Of a stretch of 64,000 nt of DNA, positions 51,372-58,824 are shown in pieces; positions within the stretch are counted from its first letter, which is position 1; each line of letters starts with the position of its first letter. The position numbers and the translations under genes were made by a program. The DNA is from Glutamicibacter soli (GTDB taxonomy: Bacteria; Actinomycetota; Actinomycetes; Actinomycetales; Micrococcaceae): contig NZ_POAF01000011.1 of NCBI RefSeq assembly GCF_003309065.1, positions 1 through 64,000 of the forward strand, written 5' to 3'. A model generated the notes under the pieces. It did not search any database and was not told the origin of the DNA. It was given only the letters and a program-made list of their open reading frames with translations.

Positions 51372-52850
51372 TTAGCGTTCGTACCCTGTATCTCGTGGTG
51401 TCGTACCCTGCCCGGTGCCAGCCAACCCGCGAGCTGGCGCCGTGTGAGACTGTTCTTGTTCGATCTTGCGCATCTCAGCGCGCACAATACTCTCGGCATC
51501 GTTGATCAACCGATCCACACCGGCGGTGAACCGTGGTCTATCGGTACGCAAGCTGTTCTCCAACATCAGCCGGCCCAAACGTCCTGCCTGCTTGGCAACT
51601 GCCACCCAACCGCGACCGTTGCCCGCCGCGAACCTCTGATTCAACCGGGCAGCATACCGGGCGTTACCCATCCCCTGGGTAGCGCGGGCATAAGACATAG
51701 ACAGTTGATGCAACGTTCCAGGATGATTGCGTTCCCATTGCAACGACAACCGCGCGTAAATGTTCGCCAACGTGTCCGGGCCAGTCTTATGGCTCATCAT
51801 GCGTTCCAGCTGCGCCACCGACAACGCGTGACCCTTCGTGCGAGTTTTCATCGCCGGGCTATTCGCCGAATGCAACGAGACAAGGTACGCGTCAGCAGCC
51901 GCTTTACCCTGTGCCCCGAACCGCTGGTTAATGTCAGGCCAACCTAGCGTGCGGTCAATCTTTGACGGTGCGTACCACACAGCCTTTCCGTCCGTGGCGC
52001 TATGGCCAAAGCTCACCCGGTAGCCACGCACTTCTGTGTTTGATCCTGGTTTGAAGCTGGGCGCAATATGCACCCCGTGATCTTGAGCATGGCGTAAGTA
52101 TTCTTCGGCCGAATTCGCGGTCGCCAATGCTGCTCTGAGGCGGCGTTGCAACTCGAACTTATCCGACAAGGCCATGTGGTTTCGGTCGGCCCTGGCACGT
52201 TCTGCCGGCTTCTCTCCTGCCAGTCCCTGTCCGTGTTCCTGGGATTCCAACCGTGGTAACCCGTACTCAACTTCTAGTTCACGGCACGCCACCTGGGCGC
52301 GATGAAAATCATTATGCGTGTGAGCTTTGGTGCCGTCCTCACGAACCATCGAGACCACTAAGTGAATATGGTCATTCCCGTTCTTCGACGCCCCGTGATG
52401 CACCGCAACCCAGCGCGAAGATTTCGCGCCATCCGGGTCAATGAACCCCATCTTCTCCACGAACGATCCGGCGATCTTCGCCCACTGCTCATCCGGTACC
52501 GAACCGTACCCGGCCTCAACAGCCAGGGAACAATGCCACACGTGCGCATCCTTCGACCCGGTACGGATTTTCTTACCGTTCTGGTCCTTCAAAAATGCGC
52601 CGGTTTCTTCGTCCTTCGCATACACCGGCTTGACCACCGACGTGCCGTGCAGCTTGCGCGGCGCATCCAAGATTTCGGCAATTTCAAACGCATCATACTT
52701 CGACAACTCCACACCCGGAGCGTAAGCAAAAGTCACTCGGTCATCGCCCGCGATCAGCCGCTGGTTCTCATGCTCGTTCGCACGTCCAGGCCCGACCAAG
52801 TAGTTCATCAAACCAGCCATACGACCACCGCGCACCACGTTCGGGATCAT
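51372..52850 (-). CDS. MobA/VirD2-like relaxase
   Basis: A 492-residue relaxase/mobilization nuclease. The N-terminus MIPNVVRGGRMAGLMNYLVGPGRANEHENQRLIAGD is the relaxase domain entry, and the metal-binding histidine motif is VHHGASKNGNDHIHLVVSMVR. The catalytic tyrosine is probably Y17 (MNYLVGPG) and/or the tyrosines near residue 43. It would nick oriT and pilot the strand to the recipient. The C-terminal half is helical with no primase motif. ATG 52850 overlaps the MobC-like stop (ATGA). Confidence 0.9.
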   Translation of the reverse strand: MIPNVVRGGRMAGLMNYLVGPGRANEHENQRLIAGDDRVTFAYAPGVELSKYDAFEIAEILDAPRKLHGTSVVKPVYAKDEETGAFLKDQNGKKIRTGSKDAHVWHCSLAVEAGYGSVPDEQWAKIAGSFVEKMGFIDPDGAKSSRWVAVHHGASKNGNDHIHLVVSMVREDGTKAHTHNDFHRAQVACRELEVEYGLPRLESQEHGQGLAGEKPAERARADRNHMALSDKFELQRRLRAALATANSAEEYLRHAQDHGVHIAPSFKPGSNTEVRGYRVSFGHSATDGKAVWYAPSKIDRTLGWPDINQRFGAQGKAAADAYLVSLHSANSPAMKTRTKGHALSVAQLERMMSHKTGPDTLANIYARLSLQWERNHPGTLHQLSMSYARATQGMGNARYAARLNQRFAAGNGRGWVAVAKQAGRLGRLMLENSLRTDRPRFTAGVDRLINDAESIVRAEMRKIEQEQSHTAPARGLAGTGQGTTPRDTGYER

Positions 52851-53239
52851 GCCGGCTCCCCCACGATCTTCAACGACTCCAAAACGTCATCAATGCGCCC
52901 CACCGTCGCGCGCAGATGCTCCAACGAATCGTGCAGCTCGCCCTTGATTTCACCACTTGTGTTCGCCACCCTGGCGATCTGGTTGATGTTATTCCCGACA
53001 GCGGCAAGGCCACGCTGCAACAAGAACAATGAGGTAATCAGCTCGTGACGCTCGGCAGCAGTCTCGCCACGAGACTGCGACAACGTGGACTCCACCAAGA
53101 GGCGAGCAACTGACACGCCAACTTCGTCTGCCATGACCTGCAACGCGAGGTTCTGCTCAACGGTCAGCTTCACTACGCGACGCACCGAACGGCCACCGGT
53201 CGCGTTCGGCTGACGCTTGCGTGAATCGAAGCGAGCCAT
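52847..53239 (-). CDS. MobC-like relaxosome accessory protein
   Basis: A 130-residue protein. The N-terminal basic segment plus VVKLTVEQNLALQVMADEVGVSVARLLVESTL is an RHH-like DNA-binding fold, and LQRGLAAVGNNINQIARVANTSGEI is the classic MobC motif (LxxxGxNxNQIA). MobC helps melt oriT and load the relaxase. ATG 53239 follows GGGAGG; the longer frame is rejected. Confidence 0.88.
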   Translation of the reverse strand: MARFDSRKRQPNATGGRSVRRVVKLTVEQNLALQVMADEVGVSVARLLVESTLSQSRGETAAERHELITSLFLLQRGLAAVGNNINQIARVANTSGEIKGELHDSLEHLRATVGRIDDVLESLKIVGEPA

Positions 53240-53269
53240 GCGAATCAACCTCCCAGCCCAGTGCAACAC

Positions 53270-53372
53270 CAATCGACCTAATAGGTCGATTGTCCCATCC
53301 GCAGAATCGAAGATCAAGGACACAAGCAACTTAGGGCACCTAAGTTTATAGCTTGCTCCGCCTCAAAGGCGG
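53270..53372. other. Candidate oriT
   Basis: Upstream of mobC, three inverted repeats lie within 103 bp. CAATCGACCTA-A-TAGGTCGATTG (53270-53292, perfect 11-bp arms), ACTTAGG-GCA-CCTAAGT (53329-53345) and CCGCCT-CAA-AGGCGG (53358-53372). The middle one reads TTAGGTGCCCTAAG on the other strand, loosely like the TAAGTGCGCCCT nic region of RSF1010-type plasmids. Nicking is inferred from position. Confidence 0.6.
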
Positions 53373-53499
53373 GGCACTGCACCTCACCGGAGTGCAACAT
53401 CCGTTGGCTTCGCAGCGTGACCGCGCTACGCTGGAAGCAGCAGACCTTCGCCGGATCGGCCCCGTCGAGCCGGCGCGACCCTACCGGAAGGCGCCAGTC

Positions 53500-53766
53500 A
53501 TGAGTGACGCAGCAAACCGCATTCTCGAACAGCTCCAAGCGCAAAACGACCTGCGCATGCAAGCCGCCACCGACATTGCCCAAGCCGTGGCCGCTCGCGT
53601 GGAAGCCGAGCAGCAACTAGACCAAGCGAAGGCAACCGAAAAGCAAGCTTTCACCGCTGCATTGAAGAAGGGCTGGACGCAATCCGAGCTGAATAAGATC
53701 GGCTCCCCATCCCGTCGCCGGCCTCGCAAAAAGGCCGACGAAACGACCTCCGCAGCCGAAAGTTAA
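53500..53766 (+). CDS. Small helical protein next to oriT
   Basis: An 88-residue protein from ATG 53500 (MSDAANRILEQLQAQNDLRMQAATDIAQAVAARVEAEQQLDQAKATEKQAF). Residues 5-60 form a long coiled-coil-like helix, then KKGWTQSELNKIG and a basic Arg/Lys tail, suggesting DNA association. It points away from mobC and ends at a strong terminator, consistent with a real single-gene transcript. Confidence 0.6.
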   Translation: MSDAANRILEQLQAQNDLRMQAATDIAQAVAARVEAEQQLDQAKATEKQAFTAALKKGWTQSELNKIGSPSRRRPRKKADETTSAAES

Positions 53767-53776
53767 ACAAGCGCAC

Positions 53777-53822
53777 AACAATGGGCCGGAACTCACCTCA
53801 CGGTGAGTGCCAGCCCATTGTT
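53777..53822 (+). terminator. Nested hairpin terminator
   Basis: AACAATGGGC pairs with GCCCATTGTT, and inside it ACTCACC pairs with GGTGAGT; T follows. It ends the 53500 transcript. Confidence 0.85.
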
Positions 53823-53840
53823 TAATCCTGATTGCGTTGG

Positions 53841-54004
53841 GTAGCCTCCTGCCCACATGTGCACAGCAAAAGCCCAATCGCTGCGCTGCTTTTCCTGCAC
53901 ACACGTGGACAGCAGGAACCAATCGACCGCCCGCACACAAGCCACAAGCTGCGGTACCTGAGTTCGCTTACGACGGGAGATCGTGGCCCATGCACGGCCT
54001 CTGA
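53841..54004 (+). repeat. Dispersed ~165-bp structured element, copy 3
   Basis: Starts GTAGCCTCCTGCCCACATG like copies 1 and 2. The hairpin is AAAAGC CCAATCGCTGCGCT GCTTTT, the CAGCAGGAACCAATCGACCG segment is preserved, and the end is TGCACGGCCTCTGA. It lies between the 53500 terminator and the inverted repeat at 54053. Confidence 0.75.
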
Positions 54005-54052
54005 TAGAGATGGAACGCTGGGGTAAATTTTTCCGTACATCTTGCGCACTAT

Positions 54053-54187
54053 CCCCGGTCCCCGATGCCCGAGTGTGACATGCCCCGGCCCCCTGTCAAG
54101 GGCGCTGCGCGTCGCTGCGCGATGGGCTGCGCCCACCCTGGACAGGGGGCCGGGGCATGTAGTTCGGCATTTATCGGGGGACGGGGA
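54053..54187. repeat. Very strong extended inverted repeat
   Basis: A 20-bp perfect inverted repeat (ACATGCCCCGGCCCCCTGTC at 54078-54097 and its complement at 54141-54160) flanks a 43-nt loop that is itself GC-rich and partly self-complementary. Outer arms CCCCGGTCCCCGATGCC (54053-54069) and GGCAT...CGGGGGACGGGG (54166-54186) extend the pairing imperfectly. It is far larger than a terminator. It could be a cruciform-forming origin or transfer site, or a double hairpin downstream of the zeta gene. Confidence 0.85.
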
Positions 54188-54197
54188 GGGTGTGCCG

Positions 54198-55196
54198 TTA
54201 GTATCCGATCCCGGTTCCCCGATCTGCTCCAGGACGGTTCATTTGTCGGAGAGTTTTCGGCACCTCATGCGCCTTGGGAAATGTCTGCCGTGCAGTCGCC
54301 GCGCGACGTGCTATGAGTTTGCCGTCATGTTTCACTTGGTCAATTTCCGGCGTTGCAGAACCCCGCCGGTATTGTCTAAAACTCACTACTCCTTCGCCAT
54401 GCTCTGACAGCCACTTCGCGGATTCTTCCGTCGCTGATTTACCATCCGGTGTGATCAGATTATTCGCAAAATCTGACGGCACCGGACGGCCTCCAAGCTG
54501 GCTCTCACCACGCTCAAATGCTGCACGGCCCTCTAGCCAGCGACCATAGATCCCGGCCTTTGATTCCTCGAACGTCGCTTGCACACTCACCACGTCATAG
54601 GTGTATCCACGCTTATCCAAACTCGCCGCCACTTCGCGCGCAGACGCTTGAGATTTCAACACCGTGTCAATGACGTAGTTCGTCCCGTCCTTGCGCAGAT
54701 CCCGTTGCAGCTTCGCACTCAACATGGACGATTCTTCATGCACTAACGCAGCAAACTCCATTGGTGCGAACTTGTGGCCCTGGGTCTCAAGTTCTTTCAC
54801 CAATGGAGTTTTCAACCGATCCAGATTCCCGCTCTCCAACTCGTGAGCGATAATCTTCTCTTTGAACATGTCCGGATCGCACTGCACATAACCAGGAACG
54901 TCATTCAGACACTCCCGCTGCACCGTCCCCTTCCCAGCTCCGGGCGGGCCGGCCATCACGATAGCGCGCTGTTCGTGCTTGATTTCCCCACGCTCAGAAG
55001 ACTTGTCCATGACTTCTTGCAGCCACTTCTTATGCAATAGTTCGCGCTCCGCAGTAGCACGTGGACGTGCACCAGTCTGCGCGAAATAGTCCGCTTGACG
55101 GATCGTGGAATATGGCCCTCGCGGGTTCATATCAGGATCAGCCAGCACCTGCCTGAGCGCTGCATAATGTCGTTCAATCGATTCGTCGTGAGCCAA
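54198..55196 (-). CDS. Zeta-toxin-family kinase
   Basis: A 332-residue protein with an N-terminal helical extension (residues 1-75), the P-loop GPPGAGKGT at about residues 82-90 and the zeta domain around VQCDPDMFKEKI, FAALVHEESSML and NYVIDTVLKSQ. Zeta toxins phosphorylate UDP-N-acetylglucosamine and block wall synthesis. A TTG start at 55196 with GAAGGG upstream is used. The partner is the 55223 gene, 26 nt upstream. Confidence 0.85.
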   Translation of the reverse strand: MAHDESIERHYAALRQVLADPDMNPRGPYSTIRQADYFAQTGARPRATAERELLHKKWLQEVMDKSSERGEIKHEQRAIVMAGPPGAGKGTVQRECLNDVPGYVQCDPDMFKEKIIAHELESGNLDRLKTPLVKELETQGHKFAPMEFAALVHEESSMLSAKLQRDLRKDGTNYVIDTVLKSQASAREVAASLDKRGYTYDVVSVQATFEESKAGIYGRWLEGRAAFERGESQLGGRPVPSDFANNLITPDGKSATEESAKWLSEHGEGVVSFRQYRRGSATPEIDQVKHDGKLIARRAATARQTFPKAHEVPKTLRQMNRPGADRGTGIGY

Positions 55197-55222
55197 CGAT
55201 TCACCCTTCGGTTGCTCGCCTC

Positions 55223-55681
55223 TTAGCCGGCCGTCTTTCTCAGAACTTCATCGTACGTGGCAGCATCAATCAGCTCATGCCTCAGCGCATCGCCAACCTC
55301 TTCCCACGTCCCCTCCAAGCTCTCTTCATATTCCCCGTACTCATTCGCCCAGGGAGTCGGCTTATAAGGCCACGCAACCAGTTGGCGCACCAACTCATCG
55401 CGGTCAATGAACCCGGCCGCGTACCGCTGGCACACCTCATAAGGGCTAGCCGCATTGAACTCCCCCACCACCGCCGGCACACTCTGCGCACGCTGCAAAG
55501 CCTTCGCCACCGCTGGCTGAGACATACCCAGCAACGCCGCCATCTCACGCTGGCTCATCCCATCAGCAGCAGCCTTCAAAGTGCGCTTATAGTCCAGCGC
55601 ATCAACCTCCATACGCTGCCGCGCCTTCAACAGCCGCGCACGCATCTCATCATGACGCGGACGTTCCATGAGCTGGCTCAT
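55223..55681 (-). CDS. HTH antitoxin/regulator upstream of zeta
   Basis: A 152-residue protein. ADGMSQREMAALLGMSQPAVAKALQRAQ is a helix-turn-helix at about residues 40-66, followed by an acidic C-terminal domain (YEVCQRYAAGFIDRDELVRQLVAWPYKP...EEVGDALRHELIDAATYDEVLRK). In many actinobacterial zeta loci a protein of this size and layout takes the place of epsilon as antitoxin. ATG 55681 is preferred because GGGGG lies 5 nt upstream. The antitoxin role is inferred from position. Confidence 0.75.
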   Translation of the reverse strand: MSQLMERPRHDEMRARLLKARQRMEVDALDYKRTLKAAADGMSQREMAALLGMSQPAVAKALQRAQSVPAVVGEFNAASPYEVCQRYAAGFIDRDELVRQLVAWPYKPTPWANEYGEYEESLEGTWEEVGDALRHELIDAATYDEVLRKTAG

Positions 55682-55913
55682 CACAACCCCCTAAACCTCG
55701 AAAATAAAAACTTCTTCACCCCATATATAACATGTGTTATCACCCTGTTTCAATGGCTCTCCCACAAAGGAGACGGCAGATCCCCGCGGGCTAACTTCAG
55801 AACCAACGCTCGCAGGAAAAGAAGTCAAAAATGCTGGTCATGCGTCGTTCAAATGTAGGTACAAGCATTTCTATCCAGGTGCAAGCCGACGTAAGTGAAA
55901 CACGCCCAGAAAC
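55682..55913. other. Upstream region of the zeta module
   Basis: No supported gene. Presumably holds the promoter of the toxin-antitoxin operon; AACATGTGTTAT near 55729-55740 is a candidate operator dyad but unconfirmed. Confidence 0.4.
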
Positions 55914-56107
55914 TTTTCACAACAAGTATTTTTAACCCACACACTCAAGATTCCAGGCTGTGGACAAGCCGACCCATACCGCAAGAAACCAGGGGCTATT
56001 CAGGGGTCATTATCCACAATTCCTGTGGGCTCCATTGCGTAGGGGTGGAGTCGCTGTAATACATCATCTTGTGGCCGCTTGACCAGAAAGACACAAGATG
56101 TAGTATT
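55914..56107. other. Candidate replication origin: DnaA-box-like sequences and inverted repeat
   Basis: A perfect DnaA box TTATCCACA lies at 56010-56018. TGTGGACAA (complement TTGTCCACA) at 55959-55967 and TTTTCACAA at 55914-55922 are near matches. Downstream, AATACATCATCTTGTG and CACAAGATGTAGTATT (56057-56107) form an imperfect 16-bp inverted repeat around a 20-nt loop. This could be a vegetative origin or a promoter with an operator; no iterons are seen. Confidence 0.5.
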
Positions 56108-56146
56108 GGATCCGTCAAGTCATAAAAGACTTATCACCCATAAGAA

Positions 56147-56177
56147 AAGGCAAGAGCGCTACCAACACTCTTGCCTT
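56147..56177. terminator. Hairpin in the intergenic region
   Basis: AAGGCAAGAG-11 nt-CTCTTGCCTT, a perfect 10-bp stem without a T-run. No gene precedes it on either strand, so its function is uncertain. Confidence 0.5.
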
Positions 56178-56488
56178 CGAGTCCGAAACTACGAGCTGGA
56201 ACGCACATTGCTCCGGAGATGATTCATTTGGAATTTGAATTCGTCTCACAAGCCTAGGAGTGAACGGTAGGGCTGTCAATCGACCAGCCCGGGAGCGGTG
56301 TCCCCAGCTCGGGAAAGGCATATGCGGTACGGCGACGCGTCGTATTCGCATCCGTGTTCAGGTCAAGCCTGCCACGATCCGCATCAATCCAGTATGCCGA
56401 CAGCAGGCGCTGCCTATCTATTTGGTGAGTGCACTGCACTTAGTGAACTCATCAAACACTTCATTCCTACGCACGAGAGGTGAAGCAA
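56178..56488. other. Intergenic, no gene seen
   Basis: Open frames overlap on both strands but none has a ribosome binding site. GAGAGG at 56475-56480 belongs to the next gene. Confidence 0.4.
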
Positions 56489-56722
56489 TTGGCTTCCAAC
56501 GACTACAACGTCTATCAAACCAACAACGGCTGGGCTATCAAGGGTCAGAACAATTCACGGGTTTCCGGGTACATGGACACCCAGGCCCAGGCTTATGATC
56601 GGGCCCGAAAAATTGTTGCAAACAATGGTGGCGGCGACATTAGCATCCACGGACGCAATGGCCAGATTCGAGAGAAAAACACCATCCCCAACGGAAACGA
56701 CCCTCGCAATATTAAAGGCTAA
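56489..56722 (+). CDS. DUF2188 domain protein, second member
   Basis: A 77-residue protein from TTG 56489, chosen because GAGAGG lies 8 nt upstream; the GTG at 56480 overlaps that site. NVYQTNNGWAIKGQNNSRVSGYMDTQAQAYDRARKIVANNGGGDISIHGRNGQIREKNT is the full domain: paired strands, a helix, then the characteristic HGRNGxI strand. The tail GNDPRNIKG corresponds to GNDPYPPKG in the 3856 protein. Confidence 0.85.
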   Translation: MASNDYNVYQTNNGWAIKGQNNSRVSGYMDTQAQAYDRARKIVANNGGGDISIHGRNGQIREKNTIPNGNDPRNIKG

Positions 56723-56735
56723 ACAATGAGAACGT

Positions 56736-56767
56736 AGTGGGCGTTGGGAGCTTACCCAGCACCCACT
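56736..56767 (+). terminator. Hairpin after the second DUF2188 gene
   Basis: AGTGGGCGTTGGG pairs with CCCAGCACCCACT allowing two G-U pairs, 6-nt loop, 13 nt after the stop. No T-run. Confidence 0.5.
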
Positions 56768-57196
56768 ACCCCCCTCTAAATCATCGTTATTGCTTAGATT
56801 CACCGGGAAAGTTCAATTTATCCTGAGCCTCGTTGCCGGTAAGTCGTTGCTTCAAAGAGTTGGAGCTAGATACTCGACCGGGCACTTCACTTTCACGAAC
56901 GCTCTCATGCTGAGCAACATTTAATAAGATGAACGTCAGACTTTTGATCGACTATTCGCTCAGTGCACGACTCGAACTTCTCGAACGAATGTCGAACCGC
57001 GTAGCCAGACTGGATTCGAAGCGCCCCTTTTCAATGCCAGTAGAGCGCTCTTCGATAGGCTGCTTGAATCATCTCAGATGCAAAGATGAACGGAGCAATG
57101 GGCCGCAGCCTTGAGATGAAAGTTCTAAAGTTTCAAACGCTCCCATCGCTTCTCTAAATTTATGTGCTACCATTAAGAGAGTAGAGAGGGGACTAA
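56768..57196. other. Probable decayed minus-strand coding remnant
   Basis: Minus-strand frames here read like protein for short runs (for example ESVRESEVPGRVSSSN...LNFPGESKQ ending near 56796, and RPIAPFIFASEMIQAAYRRAL near 57090) but are broken by TGA and TAG and by frame changes. I cannot identify the parent gene. Confidence 0.3.
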
Positions 57197-57586
57197 ATGG
57201 GATTCGAAGTTTTCGATCGCACGTCTGCACCATCCACGAAAACACCATTCGTGACGGTTCAAAAGTCAGGGGTACTATCTCTGAATGCGGCAGCGCACCA
57301 CATGATCAACAAAGCCGAAACGGTCGAGCTACTATTCGACCGCGATGCCCGCATCATCGGTTTAAAGCCAGCTGAACGCTCTGCACGTTCGTATGAGTTC
57401 CGCAAAACGGGAAAGTCGGGACAGGTGGTAGTAGCAGCGATGGCTTTCACGCAACACTATGAAATCGACACCACGGTAAGTCGTCGATGGACTCCGTACG
57501 TGGAAGATGGGATTCTATGCATTGACTTGAATCGCCCCCACACCGAAATCCAAGGGAATCGCACGAAGACTCAATCTACTCAATAA
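57197..57586 (+). CDS. Hypothetical protein, AbrB-like strand pattern
   Basis: A 129-residue protein with a central repeat of strands (PFVTVQKSGVLSLNAAAHHMINKAETVELLFDRDARIIGLKPA) that resembles a swapped-hairpin/AbrB-type domain, followed by YEFRKTGKSGQVVVAAMAFTQHYEID. Such proteins often bind DNA, but the resemblance is loose. AGAGGGG precedes ATG 57197, and a good terminator follows. Confidence 0.6.
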   Translation: MGFEVFDRTSAPSTKTPFVTVQKSGVLSLNAAAHHMINKAETVELLFDRDARIIGLKPAERSARSYEFRKTGKSGQVVVAAMAFTQHYEIDTTVSRRWTPYVEDGILCIDLNRPHTEIQGNRTKTQSTQ

Positions 57587-57588
57587 GA

Positions 57589-57622
57589 AAAACCCGGAAC
57601 CACGCCAATGGTCCCGGGTTTT
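57589..57622 (+). terminator. Terminator of the 57197 gene
   Basis: AAAACCCGG...CCGGGTTTT, a 9-bp stem with a 16-nt loop, the right arm ending in TTTT; 3 nt after the stop codon. Confidence 0.8.
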
Positions 57623-57732
57623 AAACATCCGCACGAGGAAGCGCTAGATGTCATATTGTATCCATGACACCATAGAACAATTTCGTCGTTCTTGTCTAAC
57701 GCTGCCTGTGCCTACACAGGAAGAGGTCAATA

Positions 57733-58623
57733 ATGACTTCAATTTCAGATGCCTACGGCATCACCGGACAGGTTCCCTTTGAAGACCTGGATATCGACTC
57801 AGATAACAGGCGGTTCTTAGATCCAAGAGTTATCCGAATCAACGCATCTACCTGCCCACATGCCGACGCGGCGGTGAAGTTGATTGATTCATTCTTCAAC
57901 GAAGTCACTGCGTCTGCACTTAGCCTAAATACGAGTACTAGAACACGCGGCCGTGAACTACTGACTAGGTTTGAAGAACCTTGGGAAACTCGTCTAGGTT
58001 ACGCAAGTAAGGGTTTTCAGGGACATGGTGCAGCCCAGTCTATCGGCGGGGACATCTGGGATGAGTTGAGCACTAATCTTCAGCCCTTACTCGAAATCGG
58101 TTTCCTAAAACATCTCGAGGCACTGCCCCTGTTTATCGAAAATGTTGGCGCCGATCGAACCTCGGACATTTCCACGCGAATCGTTTACGATGCCCTGTGC
58201 AATTTCACCCATCAAATGGCTGCCCGATATCCAACCTTCGCCACCCAGGGGGATGGAATCAAACCAGTCATGCGGCAGTTCTGGGATCCCGTAAGCAGCG
58301 ATTGGGTCCTGCGCATCGTTGAACTGCCACACTGGAATGGCAAGCCACTCGTACTAGTGCCGAAAAACTGGACACGACGCAATCTGCTAATGACCCATGG
58401 GCGTTACTACGAAACATCCCTGCTTACCTTCGTGCAGGACAGCCAGTCATATTTCAAACCCGACGGAAAAGTTCTCAAACCTACCAAGGGTCTTCTGAAG
58501 ACCAATCCATTGTTTCAGCGTAGCCGCGAAACAACTCTAAGGGTCACACTGGACGCTGCTTCGAACGGCACGAACCTTTATGAGCGTTTTGAAACTTTCG
58601 TAAACGACAAGTACGCCGCTTAA
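57733..58623 (+). CDS. Unrecognised 296-residue protein of possible defence-associated type
   Basis: A single gene with AGAGGT before ATG 57733. N-terminal block GQVPFEDLDIDSDNRRFLDPRVIRI, then a helical part with GYASKGFQGHGAAQSIGG, then LPLFIENVGADRTSDISTRIVYDALCNFTHQMA, then VELPHWNGKPLVLVPKNW, and a C-terminal basic domain. I recognise the motif order (D-x-D-x-D-N-xxFLDP, G-x-G-x-G, DRxSDxxxxxxxxxL, LVPK) as recurring in uncharacterised bacterial proteins but cannot name the family or function. Its isolated position beside a resolvase suggests an accessory cargo gene. Confidence 0.6.
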   Translation: MTSISDAYGITGQVPFEDLDIDSDNRRFLDPRVIRINASTCPHADAAVKLIDSFFNEVTASALSLNTSTRTRGRELLTRFEEPWETRLGYASKGFQGHGAAQSIGGDIWDELSTNLQPLLEIGFLKHLEALPLFIENVGADRTSDISTRIVYDALCNFTHQMAARYPTFATQGDGIKPVMRQFWDPVSSDWVLRIVELPHWNGKPLVLVPKNWTRRNLLMTHGRYYETSLLTFVQDSQSYFKPDGKVLKPTKGLLKTNPLFQRSRETTLRVTLDAASNGTNLYERFETFVNDKYAA

Positions 58624-58660
58624 TACAACCTTCGGAACCACCCGTCACGGAGTTCGGCGA

Positions 58661-58812
58661 GACGTCTTGCAACCCATAGGTTGCAAGACGTCTCATGGAG
58701 CCCCGATCCCCCGGCGAAAAATCCGCGGAAATTCAACGGTCCAAAATTCTCACAACTATGTGTCGCAACCAATGCCGTAGAATTATGTCTACACCGTTAG
58801 TTGCGAGACACT
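58661..58812 (+). promoter_or_regulatory. Res site and promoter region of the resolvase
   Basis: A perfect dyad GACGTCTTGCAACC-CATA-GGTTGCAAGACGTC (58661-58692) is followed ~70 bp later by opposed half-sites TGTCGCAACC (58761-58770) and TTGCGAGACA (58801-58810). Repeated (T)GTCxxGCAAC half-sites in this arrangement fit subsites of a serine resolvase placed just upstream of its gene. Confidence 0.82.
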
Positions 58813-58824
58813 TCCGAGGGACCG

